DNA of 64,000 bases, taken from assembly GCF_900520355.1 (NCBI RefSeq), contig NZ_LS999521.1, positions 3,162,001 through 3,226,000 on the forward strand, in the 5' to 3' direction. Positions 37,060 to 46,414 of the stretch are shown one piece after another (position 1 is the stretch's first letter; the number at the start of each line of letters is the position of its first letter). A program made the position numbers and the translations under genes. Source of the stretch: Acinetobacter calcoaceticus. Its GTDB lineage: Bacteria > Pseudomonadota > Gammaproteobacteria > Pseudomonadales > Moraxellaceae. Under the pieces are notes generated by a model. The model saw only the letters and a program-made list of their open reading frames with translations, made no database searches and was not told the origin of the DNA.

Positions 37060-38182
37060 TAGCAAAGCCCTAATTCCAGTTGTTCAGCTCTCTGACCATG
37101 AGCAAGAAGTTCAAAGAGCCCTACAGATTTGTAATGCTTGTCGTTACTGTGAGTCATTTTGTGCTGTATTTGCGGCCATGACCAAACGCCTTGAGTTTAA
37201 TCAAGCCGATATTCATTACCTCGCAAACCTGTGCCATAACTGTGGTGCTTGCCTACACGCTTGCCAATATGCTCCACCACATGAGTTTGGTGTAAACATT
37301 CCAAAAGCAATGGCGCAAGTACGTTTGGAAACTTACCAAGAGTTTGCTACGCCTCAACCGCTAGGTAGACTTTATAAGTCTGTGGGTATTCCGTTTGTCT
37401 CGGCGTTAACACTTATTTTCTTTTTTTGCATGTTAGGTGTGGTGTGGTACAAAGGCACCGACCTATTTGCAGGCTACCAAGGTAATTTCTATGCGATTTT
37501 CCCGCATAACTTTTTAGCTCTATTGTTTGGAGCAACCTTTACCATTGCGATTGTTCTGCTCGGCATTGGAATTAGTAAATTTTGGCGACAAACCTCTAAA
37601 GTCATCCATGGCAAAGTTGAGAAACCCGACCTGCTCCAAGCCACCCAAAATGTATTAACGCTTAAATATTTAGATGGTGGACATGGCAAAGGCTGTAATG
37701 AGCAAGATGACCGCTACACACAAATCCGCCGTGTGTTCCATCACCTGACGTTTTATGGCTTTATGCTCTGCTTTGCAGCTACAGGTGTAGCGACTTTATA
37801 TCACTATTTTCTTGACCTACATGCACCTTATCCTTACCTAAGCTTGCCTGTGATTTTAGGAACTTTGGGTGGAATTGGCTTAGTTGTCGGGCCATCTGGC
37901 TTACTCTATTTAAATCTTAAACGCCATCCGTTACATGGTGACCGCGAGCAAAAACCTATAGATCGAGGCTTTATCTTCCTTCTACTTATCGTTAGCGCTT
38001 CAGGGCTAGCACTCATGGCATTTCGCAATACCCCTTACATGGCACTTTTACTGATTTTCCATTTAGCCACGGTCATGACATTCTTTATTACCATGCCATT
38101 TGGAAAGTTCGCACATGGTTTTTACCGCAGTGCTTCTTTACTCAAATTTGCCATCGAAGAACGTATTTCCAAGAAATCATAA
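37049..38182 (+). CDS. tcuB: Iron-sulfur membrane protein, tricarballylate utilisation TcuB
   Basis: 377 residues from the ATG at 37049 (AAGGAG upstream); the longer frame to 36968 overlaps tcuA more and is rejected. N-terminal part carries two cysteine clusters, CNACRYCESFC and CHNCGACLHAC, for two iron-sulfur centres. The remainder has about six membrane helices with histidines for possible haem binding. TcuB re-oxidises the FAD of TcuA and passes electrons to the quinone pool. Confidence 0.92.
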   Translation: MNANSKALIPVVQLSDHEQEVQRALQICNACRYCESFCAVFAAMTKRLEFNQADIHYLANLCHNCGACLHACQYAPPHEFGVNIPKAMAQVRLETYQEFATPQPLGRLYKSVGIPFVSALTLIFFFCMLGVVWYKGTDLFAGYQGNFYAIFPHNFLALLFGATFTIAIVLLGIGISKFWRQTSKVIHGKVEKPDLLQATQNVLTLKYLDGGHGKGCNEQDDRYTQIRRVFHHLTFYGFMLCFAATGVATLYHYFLDLHAPYPYLSLPVILGTLGGIGLVVGPSGLLYLNLKRHPLHGDREQKPIDRGFIFLLLIVSASGLALMAFRNTPYMALLLIFHLATVMTFFITMPFGKFAHGFYRSASLLKFAIEERISKKS

Positions 38183-38188
38183 TTTCAC

Positions 38189-38224
38189 AAAAGCATTCAC
38201 TATCTTGGCGTAGTGAATGCTTTT
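38189..38224. terminator. Bidirectional terminator between tcuB and HPP gene
   Basis: 14-bp perfect stem AAAAGCATTCACTA / TAGTGAATGCTTTT with an 8-base loop between convergent genes; A and T tracts on the two sides serve both directions. Confidence 0.85.
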
Positions 38225-38258
38225 ATTGTTTTTCGGCTTAGAACACTTCATGCCTTCC

Positions 38259-38792
38259 CTACTTTTTACTATTGAAAATTCCTAAGCCATACATCGGCCA
38301 CTTCGTGCTCGCTTTAATATTATTAATCAGCATCGCCACCAAGACTAAAGACACTGCACCGACCAAAACAGGGAAAATCAAAAAACTCCACTCGTAATGT
38401 ATGCTGCTCGCGGTAAGCAAAATAACCAAAGGATTGGCACCCGCAGGTGGATGAACACATTTAAAAACTTGCATGAGTGCAATGGCACAACCCACTGAAA
38501 AAGCAATTGTAAAAATAGAAACACCCGCAAATTTTAGAAAAAACAATCCCACAAAAGCCGAAATAAGATGCCCAAATATAATATTTCTCGGCTGTGCCAA
38601 AGGAGACTGTGACACCGTATAGAGCAATACACAGGTCGCACCAAACGGCGCCATAATAAAGATATTATGTGTAAGTTTACTCAACCACAGAAGTATAAAA
38701 ATACTGACTGTACCCCCAATAAGACTTCTTAAAATATCAACTTTAGTGGGCGATGGAGCCAGTTTTTCTTTGCCATGAAAGATCGAGAACAT
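38259..38792 (-). CDS. HPP-family membrane protein
   Basis: 177 residues with four hydrophobic helices and the signature HPPAGANPLVIL (about 114-125) that names the family, plus APFGATCVLLYTVSQSPLAQPRN. Some HPP proteins have been linked to nitrite transport; the substrate here is unknown. It is divergent from a TetR gene, with a perfect 24-bp palindrome between them, so it is a likely TetR target. Confidence 0.9.
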   Translation of the reverse strand: MFSIFHGKEKLAPSPTKVDILRSLIGGTVSIFILLWLSKLTHNIFIMAPFGATCVLLYTVSQSPLAQPRNIIFGHLISAFVGLFFLKFAGVSIFTIAFSVGCAIALMQVFKCVHPPAGANPLVILLTASSIHYEWSFLIFPVLVGAVSLVLVAMLINNIKASTKWPMYGLGIFNSKK

Positions 38793-38847
38793 TGTTTTAT
38801 TCCTCTAACAAAAAGTTGCTTTTTAAAAAGCATATAGATAAAATTCC

Positions 38848-38871
38848 AAATAGTACAGATCTGTACTATTT
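38848..38871. promoter_or_regulatory. 24-bp perfect palindrome, TetR operator candidate
   Basis: AAATAGTACAGA followed directly by its reverse complement, 20 bp before the TetR start and 56 bp before the HPP start. Even-length perfect palindromes of this size at divergent promoters are characteristic of TetR-family operators. Confidence 0.75.
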
Positions 38872-38890
38872 TATTTTTTGGAAAAGTTTT

Positions 38891-39439
38891 ATGTCAAAAT
38901 CTGCCTTAAAAATATTAGATACAGCCGAGAAGTTATTTAATGAAAATAGTTTTGTTGGCGTTGGCGTTGACCTGATTCGCGATGAGTCTGGCTGTTCCAA
39001 AACCACCATGTACACTTACTATAAAAATAAAAATCAATTGGTTCAGTCTGTACTGATTGCTCGTGATGAACGCTTTAAGCAAAGCCTTTTAGGTTATGTG
39101 GGAGATGCAACGGGGTTAGAGGCTATTAATAAAATTCTTGATTGGCACACCAATTGGTTTAGACAAGATTTTTTTAAGGGCTGTTTATTTGTAAGAGCGG
39201 TCGCTGAATCTAACCAAGATGATCAAGACATTATTTCTATTTCTAAAGCCCATAAGCAATGGATTAAAGAACTCATCGCGTCAAACTGCAATATGCAAAA
39301 TGGTGAAACTTTATCTGAACTAATCTATACGGTGATTGAAGGGCTAATTAGTCGTTTTTTAGTCGATGGCTTCGATGAGGCACTTGCGATAAATATGAAA
39401 AATTCTATTAATCAATTATTTAATATCAATCAAAATTAA
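38891..39439 (+). CDS. TetR-family transcriptional regulator
   Basis: 182 residues from the ATG at 38891; the frame extends upstream to 38753, but that part covers the palindrome and the HPP gene start. Helix-turn-helix at about 6-50: ILDTAEKLFNENSFVGVGVD, CSKTTMYTYYKNKNQLV. It probably represses itself and the divergent HPP gene through the palindrome at 38848-38871. Confidence 0.92.
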   Translation: MSKSALKILDTAEKLFNENSFVGVGVDLIRDESGCSKTTMYTYYKNKNQLVQSVLIARDERFKQSLLGYVGDATGLEAINKILDWHTNWFRQDFFKGCLFVRAVAESNQDDQDIISISKAHKQWIKELIASNCNMQNGETLSELIYTVIEGLISRFLVDGFDEALAINMKNSINQLFNINQN

Positions 39440-39440
39440 T

Positions 39441-39464
39441 AATTGCAGCCCGATAGCTGCAATT
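39441..39464. terminator. Hairpin between convergent TetR and CoA-transferase genes
   Basis: 9-bp perfect stem AATTGCAGC / GCTGCAATT with a 6-base loop, placed directly after the TetR stop and 19 bp from the CoA-transferase stop. The flanking A/T tracts are modest. Confidence 0.55.
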
Positions 39465-39482
39465 GAATAAATGGAATTTTAG

Positions 39483-40712
39483 CTACGAAACTTCCCCATC
39501 AATAATGCCTTTCTCTTTTAACGCTGCTAATTCATCAGTTGTTTTAAATCTCGATAAAATTTGAGCGGTATGTTCACCGAGCTCTGGCGGTGCGTGATGA
39601 TATTCAACTGGAGTATCAGACAACTTGATCGGTGAGCCAATCGTTTGAAAGTTTTCATTTAAACGATGAGGAATATTCACCACCAAATTGCGATGTACAA
39701 TTTGTGGTTCAGCCAAGGCATCTTCAATAGAGTTGATAACACCTACAGGTACTTTAAGCGCATGAATCATCTCGACCCATTCTTTAGCGGTTTTCTGCAA
39801 AAAGTGCTCCGACAATAAAGGAATTAGTTCATCTCGATACTTTACTCGGTCTTGATTACGCACAAATTTTTCATTTTCGAGCAGCTCTGGATAACCAATC
39901 GCAATGCACAAATCTTTAAACTGTTTGTCGTTACCACACGCAATAATAAATTCTTTATCTTTAGCCTTAAAGGTTTGATACGGCACAATACTTGGGTGCT
40001 GATTACCCATGCGCTGTGGTGCTTTACCCGAAGCTAAATAGTTCATTCCCTGATTTGCCAGTGCCGCAACCTGCACATCAAGGAGTGACATATCAATATA
40101 TTGACCACGCCCTGTGTGCGAACGTGCAATCAAGGCCGCTTGAATGGCAATGGTTGAATACAATCCAGTTTGAATGTCTACCACAGCCACACCAACCTTT
40201 TGCGCACCACCGCCTGTGACATCATAAGGTTCACCAGTAATGCTCATTAAGCCAGACATGCCTTGAATAATAAAATCATAACCGGGTTCTTCTGCACGTG
40301 GACCATCTTGCCCAAAACCAGTAATCGAGCAATAAACAATATTGGGGTTCAGTTCACTTAATGATGCGTAATCCAAACCATATTTAGTCAAAGATCCTGT
40401 CTTATAATTTTCAATTACAACATCGGCAGTCTTGGCAATTTCATAAATTAAGGCCTGACCTTCTGGAGTTGTAATATCCACAGCAACAGAATATTTATTA
40501 CGGTTGGTACACTGAAAATAGCCAGATTCACGGGTCATGTTTCCGTCTTGATTGGACATCCATGGTGGTCCCCACATACGGGTGTCATCACCAACTCGAG
40601 GACGTTCAATTTTAATGACTTCTGCGCCAAGGTCTGCCAAGATTTGTCCACACCACGGTCCCGCAAGCACACGACTTAAATCTAAAACCCGAATTCCTTG
40701 TAATGCACCCAT
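39483..40712 (-). CDS. CaiB/BaiF-family CoA transferase (glutarate activation)
   Basis: 409 residues. Family III CoA-transferase motifs: GIRVLDLSRVLAGPWC (6-21), DLGAEVIKIERP (27-38) and the probable catalytic Asp179 in VVDIQTGLYS. With gcdH nearby it most likely moves CoA onto glutarate, as in Pseudomonas GcdG. It is the last gene of a minus-strand set with the MFS carrier (54-bp gap). Confidence 0.88.
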   Translation of the reverse strand: MGALQGIRVLDLSRVLAGPWCGQILADLGAEVIKIERPRVGDDTRMWGPPWMSNQDGNMTRESGYFQCTNRNKYSVAVDITTPEGQALIYEIAKTADVVIENYKTGSLTKYGLDYASLSELNPNIVYCSITGFGQDGPRAEEPGYDFIIQGMSGLMSITGEPYDVTGGGAQKVGVAVVDIQTGLYSTIAIQAALIARSHTGRGQYIDMSLLDVQVAALANQGMNYLASGKAPQRMGNQHPSIVPYQTFKAKDKEFIIACGNDKQFKDLCIAIGYPELLENEKFVRNQDRVKYRDELIPLLSEHFLQKTAKEWVEMIHALKVPVGVINSIEDALAEPQIVHRNLVVNIPHRLNENFQTIGSPIKLSDTPVEYHHAPPELGEHTAQILSRFKTTDELAALKEKGIIDGEVS

Positions 40713-40766
40713 AACGATACCCTTCCTTATCTTTTTAGAAGGTACTCAACGCACCTTCTTCATTGT

Positions 40767-42089
40767 TTATGATTGTTTTTGCGGATCGTACTGACGATCT
40801 TTAATAAATAAGCCTGGCAATACACCCGCAACAAAATACGCAGCGCCCATTACAATAAAGGCCATGGCAAACGTACCGCCCGATGCCAAGAAACCAATGG
40901 TAGCTGGTGCAATAGCTGCCCCAACACGACCAATGTTATAGGCACCGCCAATGGCTGTTCCGCGTACATCAGTTGAAAAACTTTCAGCCATATACGTCGC
41001 GTTTACACCGTATGGAATGCCATATAAGAAGCCAAAAGTGATCAATAAATACAAAATATTGTCAGGCGTATTAAAGAAAATAATGATGGGCAAAAACACG
41101 GCGCTGGCAATTGTTCCAAACACGAAAACAGCACGGCGGTTAAATTTGTCAGCAAGATAACCTGCTAAAATTTTGCCTAAAATCATTGCTGTATATGAAC
41201 CCACCATATAACTGGTTAAGTTTTTAAAGTTCATATGCACTTCTGTTTCTAAATAACTTGGCATCCAGTTGTTAATGCCGTAATAACCAAATTGTAAGAA
41301 GAATGCTGTAGTCATCCACAACAAAAACATTTTACGGTGCTTAAAGTTATTAAAAATTTGCTTATAGATACTGCTACTTTTTGGTTTCTCAGTCGCTACA
41401 ATTTCTTTAGGCTGTCTGTTGTCTTGTAAACTTTCAATTTTGGTTAACTGCCAAGATTTTGGCTCTGGCACAAATCGTTGTAGAAAAATATTAACGAAAG
41501 CAGGAACTACGGTCAGGAAGAATAAAACACGCCAGCCATGATCTGGAATAATCGCACCAGCTAATAGCGTCGCAGCAATATAACCCACTGTTTGACCAGT
41601 CTGTAACGTGCCCAGTACGGTTGTACGGTAAGTGGTTGGCACATATTCAGCCATTAATGTATTACAGGCCATATAGAGTGCTCCGATTCCTAAAGCACCA
41701 ATAAAGCGTAAAGCCATAAATTGCTCGAAGCTTTGCGTAAAACCTAATAAACAAGTCGCTACCGAAAAGAAGGTTACCGAGTTGGCAATCGTTCGCACGC
41801 GACCAAACTTATCACATGCCCAACCACCCAAAATACCGCCAACGCCCATTCCTGCCAAAGAAGCACTCCCCAATGCACCCGCTTGAAAGGTACTTAAACC
41901 AAACTCTGCCTTTAAACTGGTCAAACTATAAGACAGCAGCATAATATCAACGCCATCGACCACCATCGCAAAATAGGCAAATAGCAACGCCCATTTCCAT
42001 GTATGAGGTCCGATCTTTTCATATGTTCCAAGATTGCTTGGAAATGTAGTTCTTAACTCTTTCGATATTGCCTGAACGTCATTGTTCAT
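40767..42089 (-). CDS. MFS transporter, aromatic acid:H+ symporter type
   Basis: 440 residues, 12 hydrophobic helices, with the AAHS-type motifs DGVDIMLLSYSLTSLK in helix 1 and GWACDKFGRVRTIA in loop 2-3. By position between the CoA transferase and gcdH it is a candidate glutarate importer; aromatic acids remain possible substrates. Confidence 0.87.
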   Translation of the reverse strand: MNNDVQAISKELRTTFPSNLGTYEKIGPHTWKWALLFAYFAMVVDGVDIMLLSYSLTSLKAEFGLSTFQAGALGSASLAGMGVGGILGGWACDKFGRVRTIANSVTFFSVATCLLGFTQSFEQFMALRFIGALGIGALYMACNTLMAEYVPTTYRTTVLGTLQTGQTVGYIAATLLAGAIIPDHGWRVLFFLTVVPAFVNIFLQRFVPEPKSWQLTKIESLQDNRQPKEIVATEKPKSSSIYKQIFNNFKHRKMFLLWMTTAFFLQFGYYGINNWMPSYLETEVHMNFKNLTSYMVGSYTAMILGKILAGYLADKFNRRAVFVFGTIASAVFLPIIIFFNTPDNILYLLITFGFLYGIPYGVNATYMAESFSTDVRGTAIGGAYNIGRVGAAIAPATIGFLASGGTFAMAFIVMGAAYFVAGVLPGLFIKDRQYDPQKQS

Positions 42090-42272
42090 CTTTAGTTCCT
42101 CATTTTCCCAAATGAGTCATCGATAGCTTACTTATGTTTTCTGTATGACTTAATCTTCTATACTTTTCATTATCTTACATTCAAATTTAAGTACACAGAG
42201 GCGCATCTTCACATGAGTATCCTTACGATGAATCTTGTCATTATCTATAAATTTTTGCGTAAAAATCCCTAA

Positions 42273-42294
42273 AGGTGCTCTTGAAAGAACACCT
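42273..42294 (-). terminator. Terminator-like hairpin after gcdH
   Basis: Stem AGGTGTTCTT / AAGAGCACCT (one G-U type mismatch) 23 bp after the gcdH stop on the minus strand, followed by a moderately T-rich stretch. The MFS gene starts 184 bp further on, so it may have its own promoter. Confidence 0.5.
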
Positions 42295-42316
42295 CCATCT
42301 TTTAAAAATGAATGAG

Positions 42317-43537
42317 TTAGTTACTAAATGCCGCGATGCCTGTTTGTGCACGACCTAAAATCAAGGCATGAACGTCATGTGTACCTTCATAGGTATTTAC
42401 GACTTCAAGATTAACTAAATGACGTGCCACACCAAATTCATCACTAATACCGTTTCCACCCATCATGTCGCGTGCCATGCGGGCAATATCAAGCGCCTTT
42501 CCACAGTTGTTACGCTTAATTAAAGATGTGCCTTCAACTGACGCAATGCCTTCATCTTTCATACGACCAAAACGTAAAGCTACTTGCAAGCCTAATGCAA
42601 TTTCAGTTTGCATATCTGCAAGTTTCTTTTGAATCAATTGATTTGCAGCCAACGGACGACCAAATTGTTTACGGTCCATGGTGTATTGATGTGCGGTATG
42701 CCAACAGAACTCGGCAGCACCCATAGCACCCCATGCAATGCCATAGCGGGCACTATTTAGGCAAGTGAACGGACCACGTAATCCTCGAACTTCAGGGAAT
42801 GCGTTTTCTTCGGGTACAAAAACGTTATCCATCACAATTTCACCCGTAATCGATGCACGTAAACCGACCTTGCCATGAATGGCAGGCGCAGATAGCCCTT
42901 CCCAACCCTTTTCTAAAATGAAGCCTCGAATATCACCCACATTACCTTCAGCAGAAACTTCTTTTGCCCACACTACAAACACATCAGCAATTGGGCTATT
43001 GGTAATCCACATTTTTGCGCCAGTTAAACGGTAACCGCCGTCAACTTTTTTAGCACGGGTAATCATACTGCCTGGGTCTGAGCCATGGTCAGGTTCTGTT
43101 AAACCAAAACAGCCAATGAATTCACCAGTTGCCAATTTAGGTAAGTACTTCTGTTTTTGCTCTTCGGTACCAAATTCATGAATTGGAACCATCACCAATG
43201 AGCTTTGCACACTCGCCATAGAGCGGTAGCCCGAATCGACATATTCAATTTCACGCGCAACCAAACCATAACTCACATAGTTCAAACCCGCGCCGCCATA
43301 TTGCTCAGGAATAGTTGGCCCCAATAAGCCAAGCTCTCCCATTTCACGAAAAATAGACGGATCTGTTTTTTCATGACGGAACTGTTCAAGTACACGTGGT
43401 TGCAAGCGTTCTTGGCAATAGGCATGAGCCGCATCACGAATCATGCGTTCATCTTCGGTAAGCTGTTGCTCAATTAAAAATGGGTCTTGCCAGTTAAATT
43501 GAACTTTTGCTTTTTTTGTTGTCACCATGTGATTCAT
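42317..43537 (-). CDS. gcdH: Glutaryl-CoA dehydrogenase
   Basis: 406 residues of the acyl-CoA dehydrogenase fold: [15 protein letters not shown] (FAD/substrate site), [18 protein letters not shown], and the catalytic Glu384 in [18 protein letters not shown], a sequence characteristic of GcdH. It converts glutaryl-CoA to crotonyl-CoA in lysine and glutarate breakdown. AGAGGA precedes the ATG. The divergent LysR is probably the activator. Confidence 0.95.
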   Translation of the reverse strand: MNHMVTTKKAKVQFNWQDPFLIEQQLTEDERMIRDAAHAYCQERLQPRVLEQFRHEKTDPSIFREMGELGLLGPTIPEQYGGAGLNYVSYGLVAREIEYVDSGYRSMASVQSSLVMVPIHEFGTEEQKQKYLPKLATGEFIGCFGLTEPDHGSDPGSMITRAKKVDGGYRLTGAKMWITNSPIADVFVVWAKEVSAEGNVGDIRGFILEKGWEGLSAPAIHGKVGLRASITGEIVMDNVFVPEENAFPEVRGLRGPFTCLNSARYGIAWGAMGAAEFCWHTAHQYTMDRKQFGRPLAANQLIQKKLADMQTEIALGLQVALRFGRMKDEGIASVEGTSLIKRNNCGKALDIARMARDMMGGNGISDEFGVARHLVNLEVVNTYEGTHDVHALILGRAQTGIAAFSN

Positions 43538-43625
43538 CGCATCCTCTGCTTGATTTGATCTTCTTTATTTAACTCGATGTTATGCGTGAAAAATGCAGTA
43601 ATCAAACGATAAATCTTCATGCAGA

Positions 43626-43659
43626 TATGCGACTTACGCATATTTAAAATAAGTCGCAT
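43626..43659. promoter_or_regulatory. Nested palindromes, gcdH/LysR operator
   Basis: TATGCG-N5-CGCATA (43626-43642) is a perfect 17-bp dyad containing a T-N11-A type LysR box. ATGCGACTTA (43627-43636) and TAAGTCGCAT (43650-43659) form a second, overlapping 10-bp inverted repeat. Both lie about 90 bp upstream of gcdH and 125 bp before the regulator start. Confidence 0.7.
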
Positions 43660-43783
43660 TAAATTTAGATAATTAATTGGTTGTATTTCATTAAAAATGG
43701 CTTATTTTTAGACTAAACTCTGCTATCTGCATTTAGGTCATATGCTTTTTTGAAATATGACGACAAATAAAAGGATTTTATTT

Positions 43784-44731
43784 ATGCGAAGAAGTATCCC
43801 GTCAATTCAGGGCCTGATTTGCTTTGAAAGTGCAGCAAAACATCTCAGTTATACCTATGCTGCCCAAGAGTTATGTATTACCCAAAGTGCGGTCTCTCGC
43901 CAAATTCAGCAGCTAGAAGATTTCTTGGGTGTTGAATTATTCATACGCACTCGGCACGGAGTCGAGCTAACTATTGCGGGCCAACAATATTTTAAAAGCA
44001 TTAAACCCTACTTATTAGGGCTAGAAAAATGTACGGCAGATGTGATTTCTCATAAGGGTTTAGGCGGAACATTAAAGCTAGGCGTGGTGCCTACCTTTGC
44101 AACGCGCTGGCTGTTACCCAAGCTTCATCTTTTAAATCAAAGATACCCTGAAATTACGGTTCATTTAGAAACCAGTACCAAACCTTTTTTATTTAACGAC
44201 AATATTTTTGACGCCGCTATTTTTGCAGGTACACAGCAGCAGATTGATCACTGGCCCGGCATACAAGCCCATTATTTAATGGATGAAGAAATTGTGCCTG
44301 TTTGCTCCCCAAGGCTGATCGAAAAGTATTTTCCAGATGCCATCATGATCAATGAAAATACCTATGACTTAAGCTGCGAGGATTTACTAAAAATTCCCCT
44401 GCTGCAACAAACCACTCGACCTAGCATTTGGCAAGAATGGTTTCTGACTCATCACATGCAACATCCAAAACCCTTTGATGGACAACGCCATGAGTTATTT
44501 TCAATGCTTGCGGTTGCTGCAAGCCATGACATGGGAATGACTCTAATTCCGCAAATGTTGATTGAATCTGAACTACAAAAAAAAGAACTTGTGATTGTTT
44601 CCAATAAAAAACTAAAAGGCAGCCGAAAGTACTATCTCATTCACTCAAGCCAAGACATCACCCCAACCATTCAAAAATTTGTTGACTGGATTCACCACGA
44701 ATTAGAGCAGCTAAAAAGTAGTATAAATTAG
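43784..44731 (+). CDS. LysR-family regulator of the glutarate genes (GcdR-like)
   Basis: 315 residues from the ATG at 43784, preceded by AAGGA; an upstream ATG at 43757 is less likely. GcvA-type LysR: FESAAKHLSYTYAAQELCIT, QSAVSRQIQQLEDFLG, then LKLGVVPTFATRWLLPKL in the effector domain. Divergent from gcdH, with clear dyads in between. Confidence 0.92.
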   Translation: MRRSIPSIQGLICFESAAKHLSYTYAAQELCITQSAVSRQIQQLEDFLGVELFIRTRHGVELTIAGQQYFKSIKPYLLGLEKCTADVISHKGLGGTLKLGVVPTFATRWLLPKLHLLNQRYPEITVHLETSTKPFLFNDNIFDAAIFAGTQQQIDHWPGIQAHYLMDEEIVPVCSPRLIEKYFPDAIMINENTYDLSCEDLLKIPLLQQTTRPSIWQEWFLTHHMQHPKPFDGQRHELFSMLAVAASHDMGMTLIPQMLIESELQKKELVIVSNKKLKGSRKYYLIHSSQDITPTIQKFVDWIHHELEQLKSSIN

Positions 44732-44776
44732 CTCAGCAGCTTTTATTGAATACCCAATATTGCGACTTATACTCAT

Positions 44777-44813
44777 AAAAAAAGATTGTGATTGATGAAA
44801 TCACAACCTTTTT
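44777..44813. terminator. Bidirectional terminator between LysR and alcohol dehydrogenase genes
   Basis: Stem of about 15 bp (AAAAAGATTGTGATT / AATCACAACCTTTTT) with one mismatch and flanking A and T tracts, between convergent genes. Confidence 0.8.
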
Positions 44814-44836
44814 AGTTAAGCATCAATTACTTTGAA

Positions 44837-46012
44837 TTAATGACTCATCAATTGAATGCCTGAACCACTACGTTTTGGGTCAATCAAAATTTTGGCATGT
44901 TGTTCAGGGTCGCGTAACGCTTCAAATGCACTCATAACACCCTCTAAGCCGACAACACCGGTAATAAGTGGCGAGCAGTTCACTTTACCTTCTGCAATCA
45001 TGTGTAGCGCATCTCGGAACTCAAGTGGTGTATACCCCAACACAAACTGAATTTCTAACTCTTTATTAATCGCAAGTGCTGGTTCTATTTTGTCACTTTG
45101 CATGCACACCCCAACTCCGACAATTCGGGAAAACAAAGGTGCACCTTCAATAATTTGCTGTAAAACACCCGGTACGCCAACACATTCAAAAATAACAGGA
45201 CGTTTTGGCAAAGCACCCAACTTATCAATCATGCGCCATCCATGCCACCATGGTAAACGTGTCGCTTGTAACTTATCAAAAAGCCCCATGCCCATATTGA
45301 TCGCATCAGAAACATTGCCCAGCAAACCAAACTCTTTCCAGTTGGCAAATGGCGATGTCTGTTTAGGATCTACCACAATATCGGCACCACATTGCTCGGC
45401 AAGCTTACGGCGGTTTGGTGAAAAATCACTAGCAACCACGGTTTTAACCCCAGCCGCTTTAAGCATTAAAATAACACCTAGCCCAACAGGGCCACAGCCA
45501 ATCACAATAGCAGGTTCACTGGTTTTCACACGGCTACGGCGAACGGCATGCAATGCAACTGCCATAGGTTCAGTCATGGCAGCACTATCTGCATCTAGAC
45601 CATTGGGCACTTCAAACATTAAACTCGATTGAGCTAGTACTTGCTCGGCATAGCCACCCGAAGCATTTGGTGAAAGCCCTGTAGATAAATAACCATGCTG
45701 ATCTACATTTAAAAGAGGCATTGCACAAACGAGTGTATCGGCTTTAAATTTATGACGAGTTTTTGGGCCATAATCTAAAATTTTGCCACAAAACTCATGA
45801 CCAAGTACGAATGGATCAGTAGATTTAGCTAAACCATTAAACCCGACACGTGCGGCTAAATCATGCATGTGGTCACAGTGATGTTGCATATGTAAATCAG
45901 AGCCACAAATCCCGCATCGAACCACTTCTAATAACACCTGTCCTTTTGCAGGAGTTAATTTCGGTTGGTCTACTACTTCTAATTTTGCTTGATGACAAAG
46001 TACCGACTTCAT
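44837..46012 (-). CDS. Zinc-dependent alcohol dehydrogenase family protein
   Basis: 391 residues from the ATG at 46012 (AGGAAG upstream); the longer frame to 46150 is rejected. Medium-chain dehydrogenase motifs: catalytic zinc ligands in RCGICGSDLH and LGHEFCG, NAD(P) fold VIGCGPVGLGVILMLKAAG. The usual four-cysteine structural zinc lobe is not evident; a His-rich HHCDHMHD stretch stands nearby. Substrate unknown. Confidence 0.88.
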   Translation of the reverse strand: MKSVLCHQAKLEVVDQPKLTPAKGQVLLEVVRCGICGSDLHMQHHCDHMHDLAARVGFNGLAKSTDPFVLGHEFCGKILDYGPKTRHKFKADTLVCAMPLLNVDQHGYLSTGLSPNASGGYAEQVLAQSSLMFEVPNGLDADSAAMTEPMAVALHAVRRSRVKTSEPAIVIGCGPVGLGVILMLKAAGVKTVVASDFSPNRRKLAEQCGADIVVDPKQTSPFANWKEFGLLGNVSDAINMGMGLFDKLQATRLPWWHGWRMIDKLGALPKRPVIFECVGVPGVLQQIIEGAPLFSRIVGVGVCMQSDKIEPALAINKELEIQFVLGYTPLEFRDALHMIAEGKVNCSPLITGVVGLEGVMSAFEALRDPEQHAKILIDPKRSGSGIQLMSH

Positions 46013-46414
46013 TTGAACACTTCCTATTTCTTCTTTTTCATTTACTTGCCAGAAATAGATTTCTACAGATAAATTAATCGCCTTATCAGTTTGGTCTTTA
46101 GCAAGCCTTTGCTCATCTTTACAACTAAAAGGCAAAATACCAATGACCATTCTTTAGCCAATCTATTCTTAAATAGTCAACAAGAGGCAGGCTCAGCGAG
46201 ATTAAAAACAATAAAAATCTTGGTACTTGTATCTTACACAGACTGCGTTATCTTCTTAGGCCAGAACAATGTCATCAAAATTAAAACTTAAACGAATATC
46301 TTAAGTTCAAAAAACTCAACCAAACCCTTTTCACAAAAACATAGCAAATCCAAACTTTTATCAATTGCCCCAAACAGGCATGATGAATTGATACGAACAG
46401 ATAAGAAGAAATTT
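46013..46414. other. Divergent intergenic region, alcohol dehydrogenase / adenosine deaminase
   Basis: 402 bp, A/T-rich. The small ORFs crossing it have no family-like features. It must hold both promoters; I could not single out reliable elements. Confidence 0.4.
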
